Below, piece by piece: positions 30,801-42,200 of a stretch of DNA of 64,000 bases. The notes beneath the pieces were generated by a model that had not been told where the DNA came from, did no database searches, and was given only the letters and a program-made list of their open reading frames with translations. Source of the stretch: Synchiropus splendidus (Eukaryota; Chordata; Actinopteri; Syngnathiformes; Callionymidae); NCBI RefSeq assembly GCF_027744825.2, contig NC_071334.1, positions 43,253,437 through 43,317,436 of the forward strand, given 5' to 3'. How positions within the stretch are numbered: position 1 is the first letter of the stretch; the number at the start of each line of letters is the position of its first letter. Both the position numbers and the translations under genes were made by a program.

Positions 30801-33800
30801 ACAGCTGCAAGTCTGTGACAGTTAACAACAATGGAGAAGTTCTTGAAAAGAAAAAATGATGAAGAAAGTGATGTCGCCCCCCCAACAGTAAAAATTGTTC
30901 AGGAGAGCACCTGTTGAAGCAGTTTTGAAATGGCGATACTTTTATTTACACTTCACTTACATCTTCTTTGGAGTTTAAATTAAATATATTATTTTTATTT
31001 TATGATATTTAGACGTGGTTTTATTATATTTATCTTATTCAGTTTTTTTTTTTCAATTTTCTCAACAGTTTGAATCTAGTGTATTTTCTTCTTTTTTCTT
31101 TTTTTTTTGATGAACATGACTTGCACCTGGTTCTGCTGCAGGTCTTTGCAATGATCACATGCTTCCATGTCCTTTCACAAGGTTTTGCTTTGTTTACGTG
31201 TAAGTAGATTAAATATGGTTATTGATCACAAATGAAATCAAGAGTCATGAATCAGTTCTATTACTTGAATGGGCCCCGGGGCCATGTGTTCTGGGGAATG
31301 TGGGCCCCGAGATCCAAAAGGTTATGAAGCCCTGATGAAGGATCATTGCGCTGCTACTTTTTCATGTCGTGGAACAAATCATTGATAGACTATTGAAGTC
31401 AGTCGATTTCACTTCAGAATAAGAACAGGCCCAGGGTTCGGGACTATGAAGTGATGAATTCAAAGTTTACTTGGCTGGGTACAAATCTGGCGACACGATC
31501 ATCTTAGATGTCCTCACCTTGCTGATGATTGTTTTTGGCTGAATGACGTCTTCACCACGCCTCGCTGGTTCCCAGAGGAAAGTGATGGCCCTGCACCTCA
31601 CTGGAAAGTGCACCTCTTTTATTTGAGCAGCATTAACTTTTGTAATTATCTGGAAAAGCTTGGACTGATGTTGCCTCATCTCATGATCAGATCAAATCAA
31701 CCCGCGCTCCACTCTGCTGATTAAACGTCCCCCCCGTGTGCAGTGCTGTGCCGCTTCCTTGTAAAGATCTGATTAGGATCTCATTTATTCAGATAGAGAC
31801 ACCGCAGGGACCTAATATCAACTTTGAGTGGATTCTAAAAGCCGGCAGCTACAAACATTCTTCCGTATTAAAAATGCAGACGTCCCACAGCCGCGTCTTT
31901 GCGTTCTAATCTCTGGGCGCTCGTCGATCAAAGGAGCACGCACATTTAGTGGGAGTTAGGCTCAGAAGTAGAAATAGTCCAGGACCATTTACAATGTACC
32001 TTGTGCAGATTATTGTTGTAGCCAGGTCCATACGAAGAGCAGACCTGGACCAATGAGCAGGGTGAGATCCTCACCAAACAGAATAGTCTATTGGTCAAAT
32101 GGACACACATTTATTTCACACTGCAAATGAAACAGTCATCTTTTTCACATTTAATCCAGAACTGAAATGCTTTGTTTGCTCTGTATTCAGTTTAGCCACA
32201 TCCTCCTCATCACAGTGGTTTTGGCCTTGTTCTTGTGTGCACTGGACTCAACATGGTCTTGACTACACTAGTATAGAGTACATCATAAAAAAATCACAAG
32301 CCAAAGGAAATGTTCGCTTTCAGCTTGACTCTGGTCCTCCAGTGTTCCTTGTGTGTCTTCCCAAAGACCAACATTGGCTATTTGGCCAATTACAGTGGTC
32401 AGTTGATGGCTCGTAAGACTTCCTTGCTCCAAGTTGCTCCCTCACAGGAATGTGGGGAAAAGTGCGTTTTGGTGAGAGGAGAGGGAGGTGAAAAAAGTGA
32501 AACTTCATGACTGGAGGAGTCTGTGAAAAACCACACAAGTAATTTGTCTTGTCAGTCCTGGACTAGATTTGTGAGGTCTTCCATTTTCAGGAATCAATAG
32601 TTCACAATATTTTGCATGAAATGATTTTTTTTACATTAGGTTGGAATGCCTCTATTTTTCCCGGGGTGAGGAAATGTGGTGTTAGTCGTGTTTCATATCA
32701 GATGGAAAAAAGGCCCCTGCTGTTCGCTTCTTCCCCTCAACTGTGTATTTTATTTTATTTTATTTTAGACAGCACGTTATTCCAAAGCACTTTCCTAGTT
32801 GGTGGGATGAAACTGATTCTGATTCTGATTCTGGTGGGGTGGGACAGGTTGGCCACCATGGATGGCAGCTTGCCTTCAGTCTTTGTGTCTCCCACCTTCT
32901 CCCCTGTGGGAGTCAGGAGTCCAGGCTCTTCCTGTCTCTGTTAGTAATACTCCCCGCCCTGTAGACGACGCCATGGAAAATGGCTGATGTCAATACAGAG
33001 TGACAGAAGGTTCTCAGGAGCGTTCCATGCATCCCAAAGGACATCAGCCTCCTTAGCAACTATAACTGAGTTGTAGTCGAACACTATAACTGGAGCCATA
33101 CAGTAAGCGTTCCCCTGTGAGCAGGAAGCTGTGGTCAGGGTCAGTCGTGTTATCTCACGAGCCAAGACAGTCTCCCTCTTCAAACTGTTTACTGAAGATC
33201 CCAGCCCCAGGAAGCAAGTATGAGCACTGGCCGAGTAAACGAAACCTGACTCTTGTCCATCGATAGTGGCAGACCAATGAATTATTTTGATTTATTAGAT
33301 AGAGTCGTAGTGACAATTTCAAGAGGTTTTCGCAGTGTTTGGGAACCTTTGAGGTGATGAATGAAACGTCTTCCCCTTTAGTCCTGAATATACATGTGCT
33401 CTGAACTAAACCTACAGCACAGCTACGACAGCATGTCCTTTGATGTGCAGCGGATATTAAAATCAGCTCATTTTAATCATGAAAATCTCATTTCTTCATG
33501 CTCTGCTTCAAACAGCATGTCACCAGCCAAGCTGATACCCTGTAAGTAAAAAGCACCATCACTCCCATACTGCACTGCAACTCTTCAAACAGTGAATGTT
33601 ATTAGGACAGAAAGATCGAAATCTTGAGAATATTTAGTCAATAAGTGGTGAGTATTGGCTCAAACCTCAAAATTCGTATCACAATACTTAGGCCAAGATA
33701 CAGTGTAAGAACTGCTATATTCCACTCACATAATAATAATAATAAATCAAACAGAATTGCTCAAAACTGAAGGTCAAATAAAGTAAAATTTGTGGGATCG

Positions 33801-36568
33801 GAAACAACTATCCCATTTTACTAGCTTCATTGGAAATGCTGGACGTCAAATACAGTGTTGAAAGCAAATGCAGTACTTTTGTTGCTCACACTACTTTGAT
33901 ATTAGTGTGATAAGTAATTGTTCTTGTTTTACATTTGGAGATGAAATATCAATATCATATTGGATGTCAAATACCGCTATTTGCTGCCATATCAAACATT
34001 TTTTTCAAGCTCTTATATTAAACAGATCTGGTTTTTCTTCAGTGAAAAATGGCGTCGGGTGCAGGAGAGGTGCAGGCTTAAGTACCTCTTTGTGAACCAC
34101 TCAGTGAAGTGAATTACAAGTGTGTCTTTTATGGAGGGACATCATCTTTGCAATCTCACTGACTAAATATGTTTATATTTATTCTTATTCAATTATTGTA
34201 GCATTATTTCAGTTCATGTTGTTCCAGTTCTCAGTGTACATTAGTGTGATTTCATTTGCTGCCTCTAACTTTCATTATTAGAGCTTCAAGGCAACAGCAA
34301 AATGAGCGCTCATTCACTGTGCTGACATCATGGGTTACTGGTGTAAACCATCACAAGCAAACTTGATCATGTCAGGAAAACTGTGTAAAGGAGCAGCTCC
34401 TGAAACCAGCGTCGGAAGGTTTCTCTCATGAAAGCAGAATGTAGTGTTTGTTTTGGGATTAGGTTTGTTTGTGCATCATGTTTTCCTTTGGAACAACCTG
34501 TGTGTCTAGTCAAGGTTAAATAAGAGTCTTGTATATATGTATGCAGGGAAGTCCATTTTAAAAACTACACCTTGCTACAACTGGACGAGGAGTTCTCACG
34601 AGGTCGGGGTCTGGATGTCGGCGCACGGTCCTGGAAGGGAGGGAATGTGCTGATGTTCTTCTGTGACGTGGACATCTACTTTAACGCCGACTTCCTCAAC
34701 ACCTGCCGGCTCAACACGCAGCCCGGTGAGACCGCTGAAGGCAGTGCTCTAAACAATTGCAGCCTCACCATCCAACATCACTGTCCCCCTCTCTCTCAGG
34801 TAAAAAAGTCTTTTACCCAGTGCTGTTCAGCCAATACAACCCCAGTTTGATCTATGGAGGCTCTGAGCACGTCCCAGCAGTGGAGCAGCAGCTGGTAATA
34901 GACAAACACTGCATGTTTTTTAAATCCACCAGAGAGACATTCTAAACATTCTGCTGCTGCTGCTGTGTGTGTGAAGAGGCGCAAGCCTACTGCCCTTATT
35001 TCCCCTGAGTCCATGTCATGCATCAGAAACATCTTTTTTGTCCTCAGGTGATCAAGAAAGACACTGGCTTCTGGAGGGATTTTGGGTTCGGGATGACCTG
35101 CCAGTACAGGTCGGACTTCATCAACATAGGTAATATTCCATCTGTCCTGCAGGAAGTCTGTGGCCGTGATGTGTATGGCCTAACTGTGTGACTTAAGAAA
35201 ATCCATTTCCTGAATGTAAATCTTGTTTTGAACCTAAGATAAGGAGTCGTGGGATCAGTCCATTTTTGATGAACCTAAAATAGCCAGAGAAATCTCTCTG
35301 CAGGAGCGGTTGGTTTTCATTTCCATCGGTGTGTGAGGAGAGAGTCGACTCCATCTCTGCCTTCCAGTTGCCAACAATTGGAACAAGAATGAACATGTCA
35401 CCTGAGTTATTCTGTTCAGTAACTTTCTCAAAAAACGACTTTCTCTTAAACCACCAAAAGCAGAAGTGACTGCATCACTATTAGCTCCCAGAGCTCTCAC
35501 CAGCTGCAGCGCCATCACGTTTCACTACAGACATTACTGTTGGATGATTTAAGAACAGATTTGGGGGAACTTCCCGTCTGTGATAACAGTGTTGCCTGGA
35601 GGCGAGCTTGACTATCCCGAGTGCCTCGACGCTGTTTGCGAAGTGATACAGAGATATACAGCGCCACTTCAGGCCTGGCATGTGCACTACATTGTTTTCT
35701 CCATTTACAAAGTTCTGTGTCTATTACATCCACACACCGAGCTGTTTCATCCGGGAAAGATTAGTACTAGAATAGGTGAAGTCGAGGTAGTTACTTGAGG
35801 GAAGCGTCACTAGATATGATCATGATTATTAATAGCATTAATGCCCATCCTTTTTACTGTTCTTTGCTTTACCTGTTTCCTGTTTTCTCATGTACACAGG
35901 AGAGGTTATTTTTGGCAATTCAAAGTTCCAGGGTTTTTATTGTTTCTGCGTGAATAGACATGTTTTAGATGTTCGACACCTGCGAATGTTTTTGTTATCC
36001 CCCTCTCATCCTGCAGCTGAAGCTTGAGAGACAACAAGATTTGACTATCTTTCCCCTCATTTTACAGCACTGCAGGTTCAAACCTGCTCCGTCAAATAGT
36101 TTCATAGCATCAGTCCACAACGTCAAACAACAATCAGTACAGTATTTTCCAACCTAGCACAGCTTGTAAAGTACCGATTATGATCTCATGCATAATACTT
36201 CAGAGGATTCCTCACGTTCCTCAAGGAAGGAACAAAAACACAAATTAACCGGCAACCTGTCACATCACGTCTCTGCAGGAGGGTTCGACATCGATATCAA
36301 AGGCTGGGGGGGCGAGGACGTCCACCTCTACAGGAAGTACCTGCACAGTAACCTACTGGTGGTCCGGGCGCCGTCGCGAGGTCTGTTCCACCTGTGGCAT
36401 GAGAAGCATTGTGCGGACGAGCTCCCGCCGGACCAGTACCGTATGTGCATGCAGTCCAAAGCCATGAACGAGGCCTCGCACGGGCAGCTGGGGATGCTGT
36501 TCTTCAGGCGCGACATTGAAGCTCATCTACGGAAGCAGAAGCAGAACTCTGGCCCCAAGAAGTCATGA
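15061..36568 (+). CDS. csgalnact1: Chondroitin sulfate N-acetylgalactosaminyltransferase 1
   Basis: A Golgi type II membrane enzyme that transfers GalNAc from UDP-GalNAc to glucuronic acid, starting and extending chondroitin sulfate chains. Seven coding exons join in frame: 15061-15817, 18422-18638, 21769-21870, 34547-34725, 34800-34894, 35048-35129 and 36279-36568, giving 573 residues (human is 532; the extra length is in the stem). Seen: a short cytosolic tail MLRRGLLAW, a membrane helix at about 13-31, a coiled-coil stem at about 81-130, a conserved block [17 protein letters not shown], the metal-binding DxD motif in FFCDVDIYF (about 399-401) and the catalytic WGGED (about 487-491). The cytosolic tail and the stem pattern match CSGALNACT1 better than CSGALNACT2. 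An in-frame ATG at 15046 would add five residues; the ATG at 15061 is preferred because vertebrate orthologues start near it. All introns are GT-AG. Confidence 0.96.
15818..18421 (+). other. csgalnact1 intron 1
   Basis: An intron of 2.6 kb with a GTAAC donor and a TTCCAG acceptor. A short stretch near 16640-16690 (GGGCCAAATCCGGCC-like) looks like an old DNA-transposon fragment. I see no other feature. Confidence 0.8.
18422..18638 (+). CDS. csgalnact1: csgalnact1 coding exon 2
   Basis: It encodes [19 protein letters not shown] through KQFMHNFR, including the conserved [14 protein letters not shown] block. It starts in phase 1 (G|GT) and ends NFR with AG|gtgagt. Confidence 0.96.
18639..21768 (+). 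other. csgalnact1 intron 2
   Basis: An intron of 3.1 kb. It contains the fold-back element at 20271-20466 and is otherwise unremarkable AT-rich sequence. Confidence 0.8.
20271..20466. mobile_element. Fold-back MITE in csgalnact1 intron 2
   Basis: The left arm (AAAGGGGCC, then CAGTGGGTGCAGG, then TTTTGTTCCAACC) and the right arm reversed (CAAAGGGCT, CAGTGGCTGCAGG, TTTTTGTTTCAACC) are inverted copies around AATCAGGTG and CACCTGATT. This arrangement is common in non-autonomous hAT-type elements of vertebrates. There is no coding capacity and no clear target duplication. Confidence 0.6.
21769..21870 (+). CDS. csgalnact1: csgalnact1 coding exon 3
   Basis: It encodes [20 protein letters not shown] and then a segment ending ILENTS. 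The acceptor is CCTGCAG and the donor is CCAG|gtaggt. It corresponds to the conserved beta-strand region before the DxD exon. Confidence 0.96.
24342..25388. mobile_element. hAT-like non-autonomous element with internal duplication
   Basis: The left end reads TAGGGATGCTCAGAT and the right end, reverse-complemented, reads TAGGGACGCTCCGAT, giving 15-bp inverted repeats with two mismatches. The flanking 8-mers (GTCTTTAA and CTCTTCAA) agree at six of eight positions, consistent with an aged hAT target duplication. Inside, two similar blocks of about 190 bp start near 24490 and 24680 (both with AAGTTTGCATCCTGCAGCAC and the ATTTAAAGCTCCAGCACTTG segment). No intact transposase frame is present. The right terminal region is rich in GATCGGT and CGGTGAT motifs. 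Confidence 0.75.
26704..27183. mobile_element. PIF/Harbinger-like MITE, copy B
   Basis: The ends are perfect inverted repeats: AGGCCCATTTATGCTC and GAGCATAAATGGGCCT. The flanks are TAA on the left and TCA on the right, a decayed three-base duplication. It shares ends and parts of its interior with copy A at 13060-13316 but is about 220 bp longer. It has no transposase. Confidence 0.8.
28262..28560. repeat. LINE 3'-tail-like remnant
   Basis: An ATAATA run is followed by sequence of the type AAGTGCTTTACATTAAAACAGGATTAA and ACATAAAAGCCAGTTT. This resembles 3' regions of fish LINEs that I recognise only by general pattern. No coding sequence remains. Confidence 0.35.
30215..30440 (+). repeat. 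Dispersed repeat fragment
   Basis: It contains the widespread fish repeat signatures GGAGCCTATCCCAGCAG, GAGAACATGCAAACTCC and CAACCTTCTTGCTGCAAAGC, in the usual order but with decay. Similar but more decayed sequence lies near 61170-61310. No protein is encoded. Confidence 0.6.
30645..31334 (+). mobile_element. hAT-like deletion derivative with a transposase-start remnant
   Basis: The left end begins CAGTGATTCGGGGG and the right end, reversed, begins CAGGGCTTCATAACC, which are degenerate hAT-type ends. At 30831 an ATG opens a short frame beginning [14 protein letters not shown], resembling the N-terminus of hAT-family transposases, but it stops after 28 codons. No clear 8-bp duplication is visible. 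A second, shorter relative lies near 52549-52960. Confidence 0.6.
34547..34725 (+). CDS. csgalnact1: csgalnact1 coding exon 4 (DxD motif)
   Basis: It encodes the segment from [19 protein letters not shown] to [11 protein letters not shown], including the metal-binding FFCDVDIYF. The acceptor is ATGCAG and the donor is CCCG|gtgag. Confidence 0.97.
34800..34894 (+). CDS. csgalnact1: csgalnact1 coding exon 5
   Basis: It encodes [15 protein letters not shown] and then VPAVEQQL. It is separated from exon 4 by a 74-bp intron, near the minimum for vertebrates. The acceptor is CTCTCAG and the donor is CTG|gtaata. Confidence 0.97.
35048..35129 (+). CDS. csgalnact1: csgalnact1 coding exon 6
   Basis: It encodes [16 protein letters not shown] and then [11 protein letters not shown], a strongly conserved block. 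The donor is ATAG|gtaata, phase 1. Confidence 0.97.
35130..36278 (+). other. csgalnact1 intron 6
   Basis: A 1.15-kb intron with no recognisable repeat or other gene. Confidence 0.8.
36279..36568 (+). CDS. csgalnact1: csgalnact1 coding exon 7 (catalytic WGGED, stop)
   Basis: It encodes [19 protein letters not shown] through the basic C-terminus ending PKKS and TGA at 36566-36568. WGGED is the acceptor-side catalytic motif of this glycosyltransferase group. Confidence 0.97.
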
Positions 36569-38859
36569 TCGTACTGACGTCAACTTTTAATCCGCTGTTT
36601 TCTGTTCATGCACATCACGTCGACAACAGTGTGTGTGCAGACCCACAACAGGAATTAGAAGAATGGATTTGCGAAATGCTATCGTTGTTTTTATTGAGCT
36701 TAGTATTAAACCTTCCTAGTCTATGTCAGCCGCATTTCAGTCAGCTATTTCACTTATTTTGCAATGATGTACCTTCATGTTACCAAGGGTAAGTTTTGTC
36801 ATTAGGTCTGTCTCAATATCAGGAATAGTAAAATAATACTTGCAAGTTGATGTGGATGATGAGTTTTGCTTCACCTTTAGTTAATGTTTTAGTTTAGTTG
36901 ATGTGAATATGGTTTAATATATTTTGCAAGTTGAAATGCATTTTACAAATTGAGCTGTTGTGTGAATGAAAATGAGGGCTTGAACTACAAGGACGCTCCG
37001 TTGAGACGGTGAAAAATAGGTTGTTTATAATTCTGATGGTCAACTGTTATTGTACATTGTGAGTTTGAATGAGCTCCGAGTTGTTCAAATCGTGTGCCTT
37101 TTCATTGAAGTAACTTGGACTGGCTTTGAATTTTCATGTTCAGGGAAACAGCGCCATCTAATGGACTACGTGTCGACATGTCATTTCCCCGTGAGTGGGT
37201 TTTGGCCATCGCAACTCACCCTGCCCCACCTCAACCTCTCTTTGTCATCCTCCCTAGTCACACCTTTTCTCCTCATATCCTTCTTGAGCATGTCCCACAT
37301 GGCCTCCCTGACTTTTCTGCGTGAGCTGTTCTGCCGAGGGTCAGCATGAATGGCTGTTCAAATAACATGAAGGAGCCTGAAATGGCCTATAAAGACCCGT
37401 TTGGCTGGAATGTGTGAATTATAAAAACGTTGAGTCATTGTGATGGAAATGTAAGTGAAATTCTAAGTCGTTTGTCTTGTTTTGAATTTGACCTCACCAG
37501 TCAGTTTACTTTAATGATTGACTGTTTTTAGTCTGTTCGAACTGAAGTTGTGTATTCTGGAATGTGGTGGGTCAGTTGTGCTTTATTTATTTTCTTTTTG
37601 AAAGAAAGTTCGTAGTAAAGACTTCAGTTTTGGTCGACTCTCAAATATGTTGGTGCCAACATTTTCAGAATTGTTGCAAAACTGCAAAACTGAATGTTTG
37701 TTTTAATTCTGTATGGATGTCTTGTTTGTTTGTATTAATAATTCCTTCAAACATACCATCGCCTTCCATTTTTTGGAGGCTGTTTTCAATGTTTTTATAA
37801 CCATGTATAGCGATTGTTGGAAGTGTTATTGTCATGGATTGAAACCAAAGATGTGAAAAGTTAGTTGTGAATATTATTTTCTAATGATTGTTAAATCCCC
37901 CACCAAATGTTCTTTGTATCACTTGAGTAAAGTTCGTTATCTGAGTTGTTTTTCTGTTTGTTTGTTTGTTTTATTTTTATTTATTTATTTAGCTTCTTGT
38001 CATTTATTGTAAGACAGTTGTGTGTAAAGAATTTGATACAGCTGGTCGGTAAATCCTCTCAAACAAGTGATCTTTGATCAGTCGAGATTGTATTTCCCTC
38101 CTGCACTAAGTGAAGCTTTTATTATCCTGTATGAATAAGTAATTTTGTAAAATGCGTAGTAAATCAAAGTAAAGTTTAAAAAATAAAAATAAAAACAAAA
38201 AGAGTAAATCAAAGGAAAGTGCAATACAACCAAAAAAGTTGAGTTTATGCAGAAATAACATGGTACTGAAGCACTAATGTTTCTTGTTTTGCACATAAAA
38301 CATTCTTGCTCAAACGTCCAGCCAAGTTAAAGAAAGTTGCCTTTTGTTTTTAAATGGTGCTTGATATGTTAGAAATAATTCAAAAAATAATTGATCGTCA
38401 AAAGAAAATGAAACCAAGGAAAACGGTTTCTAGACGATATATATACATATATATATAGTCATTCAGTTATCATTTGTCAATGTAATTGCAGCGTTATACC
38501 ACTAGATAGTGGTATATATGCATTTTTTTCGGGAGAATGATCCAATTATTATTGCAATGATTATTAAATATGGCATTTTACAATTTTATCTATCCATCGT
38601 AATAGGGCGTCTAATCTAATCTAGTCTAATCTAATATTATACATATATGCTAATGTTATACATTTTGACTATACTTTTGACGGATGTGTTTCTCTGACAC
38701 AAAGTAAAAATGTTTACGTTTTAGTTGTTAGCGATGCAAAAACAATGTTTAAATATGTATTTAAGGTTATTTATAAGTGTGTTTCAATATTTGAATTTTA
38801 TGACGAAGCGCCAACACTGGCACGGTACCACTCGTGACGTGTGAGGCAAATTTCCGACA
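36569..38859. other. csgalnact1 3' UTR and intergenic region before plpp1
   Basis: AT-rich. ATTAAA at 36705-36710 is the first poly(A)-like signal; AATAAA-type sites near 38180 could end a longer transcript. A tandem TCTAA run near 38608-38634 may be a retroposon tail. The cleavage site cannot be fixed from sequence. Confidence 0.5.
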
Positions 38860-39224
38860 CTCCTCCAAACACGTGAATGCATCACCGTGGCCGAGGCGTC
38901 ATCGCTCGTCTTCGGAGGTCTTCGGCTCTGTAAAAGGGCTCGCGGGTCGCTTTCTCGTCAGGCTGGCGACAGGTGTTGGTCAAGATGGTGGATCGTGTCT
39001 GAAAGTGGCAGGCGAGTGGACGATGACCGGCGAGAGGAAGCTCATCTCCAGCGAAAATCCTCTCCAGCACGCCACGCTCTTCCTTTTATAGGTCGTGTAG
39101 CATATATCTGTAGCATAAGTCGTCGGTTTTTAATGTTAATGTGAAGAGATCGTGAGAGTCGAGGGGGAGCGAAGCCTCCGCTGTTGATCGTTGCAGAGAC
39201 CGAGACGCACACACAAGCGACAAC
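38860..39224 (+). promoter_or_regulatory. CpG-rich promoter and 5' UTR region of plpp1
   Basis: CpG dinucleotides become frequent here, in contrast to the AT-rich flanks, and the region leads directly into the plpp1 start codon at 39225. There is no clear TATA box. A small ATG frame near 38834-39091 crosses it and is probably not translated. Calling it a CpG-island promoter is an inference from composition and position. Confidence 0.6.
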
Positions 39225-39282
39225 ATGTTCGAGACCCGGGCTGTCTCTTTTGTGCTGCTCGACATCGCCTGCCTGATTCTGG
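39225..39282 (+). CDS. plpp1: plpp1 exon 1
   Basis: It encodes [19 protein letters not shown], the first part of membrane helix 1. It ends CTGG|gtaagt in phase 1, compatible with both alternative second exons. Confidence 0.95.
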
Positions 39283-42200
39283 GTAAGTACATGTCTACAT
39301 GATGTCACCATGAGGGCATCGAGCTCTCGTCGTTAGTTCCGTCCACGCGCGTGCTGAAGTCCAGTCCAGTGTAGTGTCCCACCGTGGGAGACGACCGCTC
39401 TGTGGCTGCTTGGCTTTTGTTGCCATCCTTAGTCACCAGAAGCGATTTCTATAGGAAAAGTCGACACCAGATTTGGCATGGTGAACCATGTCCTTGTTTG
39501 GTTTGTTACTGATGATATCAGTGAGCGCGACTTATGACCATTTATACCTTATGTATTTACTTGTTATTATGAATTAGCAGTTGTTTTGTTTTTTTTAAAC
39601 CTCATTTTGCAACAAAGCTTTAGCTCTTCTGGGTGTTACAATGGCGTGTCCCCACACAAGGCTCTTGATAAAACATATTTCTCGTATGTGGAGTATGTTG
39701 AGGCTGAGGATACACACTCAGTGGTTCCCATGAATCCCACCCCACTGCCAACAGTGGATCCAGATGAGGTGCAACGCTGGGCCTCCGGCCGGTGTACAGA
39801 CACCTCCGACATCTCTTCTGCCAGGAAGACATCACCTTATTCAGCAGGTTTGGTTGTGTGTCAGCTCACATCACGCAGATGGTCTTTAGCCTCCCTCTAT
39901 TAACTTGGCCCATCCATGACTCAGCAGTCTGCAACACTCTGTCTGCCTTGCAGCAACTGCAGCATGTTGTTGGTCAAGGTGGTCACTATGGCCTGGGAAC
40001 AAACCACAAGAGCTACTGTTTTGGAGGCAACATTAGAGCATGCACTGTAATAAGGATGTGGTTATGTAGTAACAACCCATTTTGAGTTGAACAACCAACT
40101 GATAGAGAAAGACAATGAACATTTCCTAGTCTCTGAGTAGAACTCAACTGTGTCACATGTCAATGAAGGAGATTTGCTGTAATGCACCAATGTGAAGTCT
40201 TGAACATTTCTTCAGGAACGTGGTAAATGGTTTGCAAAAACCTGTGTATAATAACTTTCCTTATTTTGTACACAATTGGCAAAATACTGAGGCTAAACTA
40301 CAATTGTTAGCTCTGGCCACACATTAGCATTTTGGCAGAAGCATGACATGGTGGTCACGACACAAGCACTGACATGTTGTGGGCGAGCGGCTCGTCTTGG
40401 AAGAATGCTGCGTGATGCCAGTGGTTATGACGATTCATTTGGGCGTTATCTCATTTCTGAGTCATCTAAATGACTCCAGATAAAGTATGGAACGTAACCT
40501 GCGTGTTGAGAGGCAAACACGCCTGTTTGTGTGTGTGTGTGGGCTGGTGGCTCGGGAGTATCCCAGCCACTCCAGCTGCTGCAGCCAGTCATCTGAAGCT
40601 GACAGCTGTTTGAATGGCATTTGGCACCAAACTTTTGGGTTTTATCTGCAGGGGTAGGAGGGGTAGGGGTGTCCATACGCTCACTGAAATCACTCAGTGA
40701 TTCAAATTACAAACCTACACGTGTAAAAAAAATAAATAAATAAAATTTATATATATATATACATATATATATACATATATATAATCTTGAACTTGACTTG
40801 AAATTTACCATATGAAACTAAACCAATTGTGGCTGCATCAAGATGGTTACGGCACTTCAGAGATGTGTGGCATCCTTTGGGGAACTAAGGAGACGTTTTA
40901 CCAGAGAAATTCAGACATTGCACTCCCATCTTTGGCTGTGTTCTTAAAGTACTCAGTTGAATTGTAGGTCATTATTAAAATACTAATGTTTACAGTCTGG
41001 TTGAAACTTCTGGCTGCTCTACATGCAGTATATGACCCGGTCATCCCAGTCAATTGTTCTCAAAAGAATGAAAACCTGCCCAGGAAGGCTTATGTTTCTG
41101 AAGCCACCACTTCAGGTTCTCATTGAAACACACTTAAAAAATGGTCATCCAACTGCACAGGAGGAAAACCATTTTCTTTGGAGATTTAAGGAGGCATAAA
41201 GCAAACATTGTATATGCAGAGGTTGGACAAAATAATGGTGTTTCCATCATTTTGTCCAACCCCTGTATATACATACATATTTCTGAGGATAGTCTGTGTT
41301 TAGAAGAGCGGGAATGTTTGGAGGTATATGATAAAAGTCTTGATCATAAAGTAGGAATTTATTCTGCTTTACCAGCCTTTGTTTTGCAAAGTTAAATCTG
41401 TGACGGTGATTTTAGTGCCTTGCTCATTGATAAAATCAAAGTGCACGGACTTAATGTCTACCCACGATTGGGAAGTCATGTTCAAAGCTCAGTAGTCTCT
41501 CCAGTGGAAGCCCTGTTGTTGACAAGTGATGTTTTCATGTCTAATGTTCCTGACCTCTTCGTCCACAGGAGGCTTGCCTCTGGCAGCCTTTAACCTGGGT
41601 AAGGTCCGCCCTTACCAGAGGGGCTTTTTCTGTAGCGATGACAGCATCAAGTACCCTTTCCACCCCAGCACAGTCACGTCCACGGTGCTGTACACTGTGG
41701 GCTTCGCGCTGCCCATTAGCTGCGTAAGTAGGACGTGCTCCCATGACCTCGCTCATGGAAAATATGTTGACGCGCCCACTGGGTCATATTGTTTCAGACT
41801 AGTCACGCACATTTAGATCTCTGCCACTGTCACAGGAGTTTGCTTTGAGAGAGATCTGACATTTGAATAATCAGGACCTTGTTTGGTAAGTGTGCTACTG
41901 TCACATAGCCCAGTTCCACCCGGAGTGATGAGAACTTTTAATCCTATTACTGATCCTAAACCTTGGCTGTGTCAATAAATAAGCTTATCACGTGTTTATA
42001 AGTTGGTATGATGATGCAAGGTCAGTCTTCCTCTGAACCAGGGCTGGGTAATTACATTTCCTAAGGGGCCAGGTTATATATTGTGGCTGTTGAAAGGGGC
42101 CATCAAACCCAAAGACAGGAGGGTAAGAGAAAATTTTAAATAAAAATGTGATCACATGAAATTGCACTTTAAAAAAATGCACATAAAATGTGTTTTATTT

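Larger units (their letters stand above)
21871..34546 (+). other. csgalnact1 intron 3, 12.7 kb, transposon-rich
   Basis: The largest intron in the window. Protein continuity across it (ENTSR then EVHFKNY) shows no coding exon is missing. It holds a hAT-like element (24342-25388), a Harbinger-like MITE (26704-27183), a LINE-tail-like stretch near 28262-28560, an old repeat at 30215-30440, a hAT-like deletion derivative (30645-31334) and a GATTCT-type tandem tail near 32810-32833. Confidence 0.8.

Noticed and set aside
36188..36278. Upstream in-frame extension of csgalnact1 exon 7
   Set aside because: A clear CTCTGCAG acceptor at 36278 and exact continuity with exon 6 place this part in the intron.
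38834..39144. Overlapping 85-codon frames before plpp1
   Set aside because: CpG-rich promoter and 5' UTR sequence has few stops by chance; no family resemblance.
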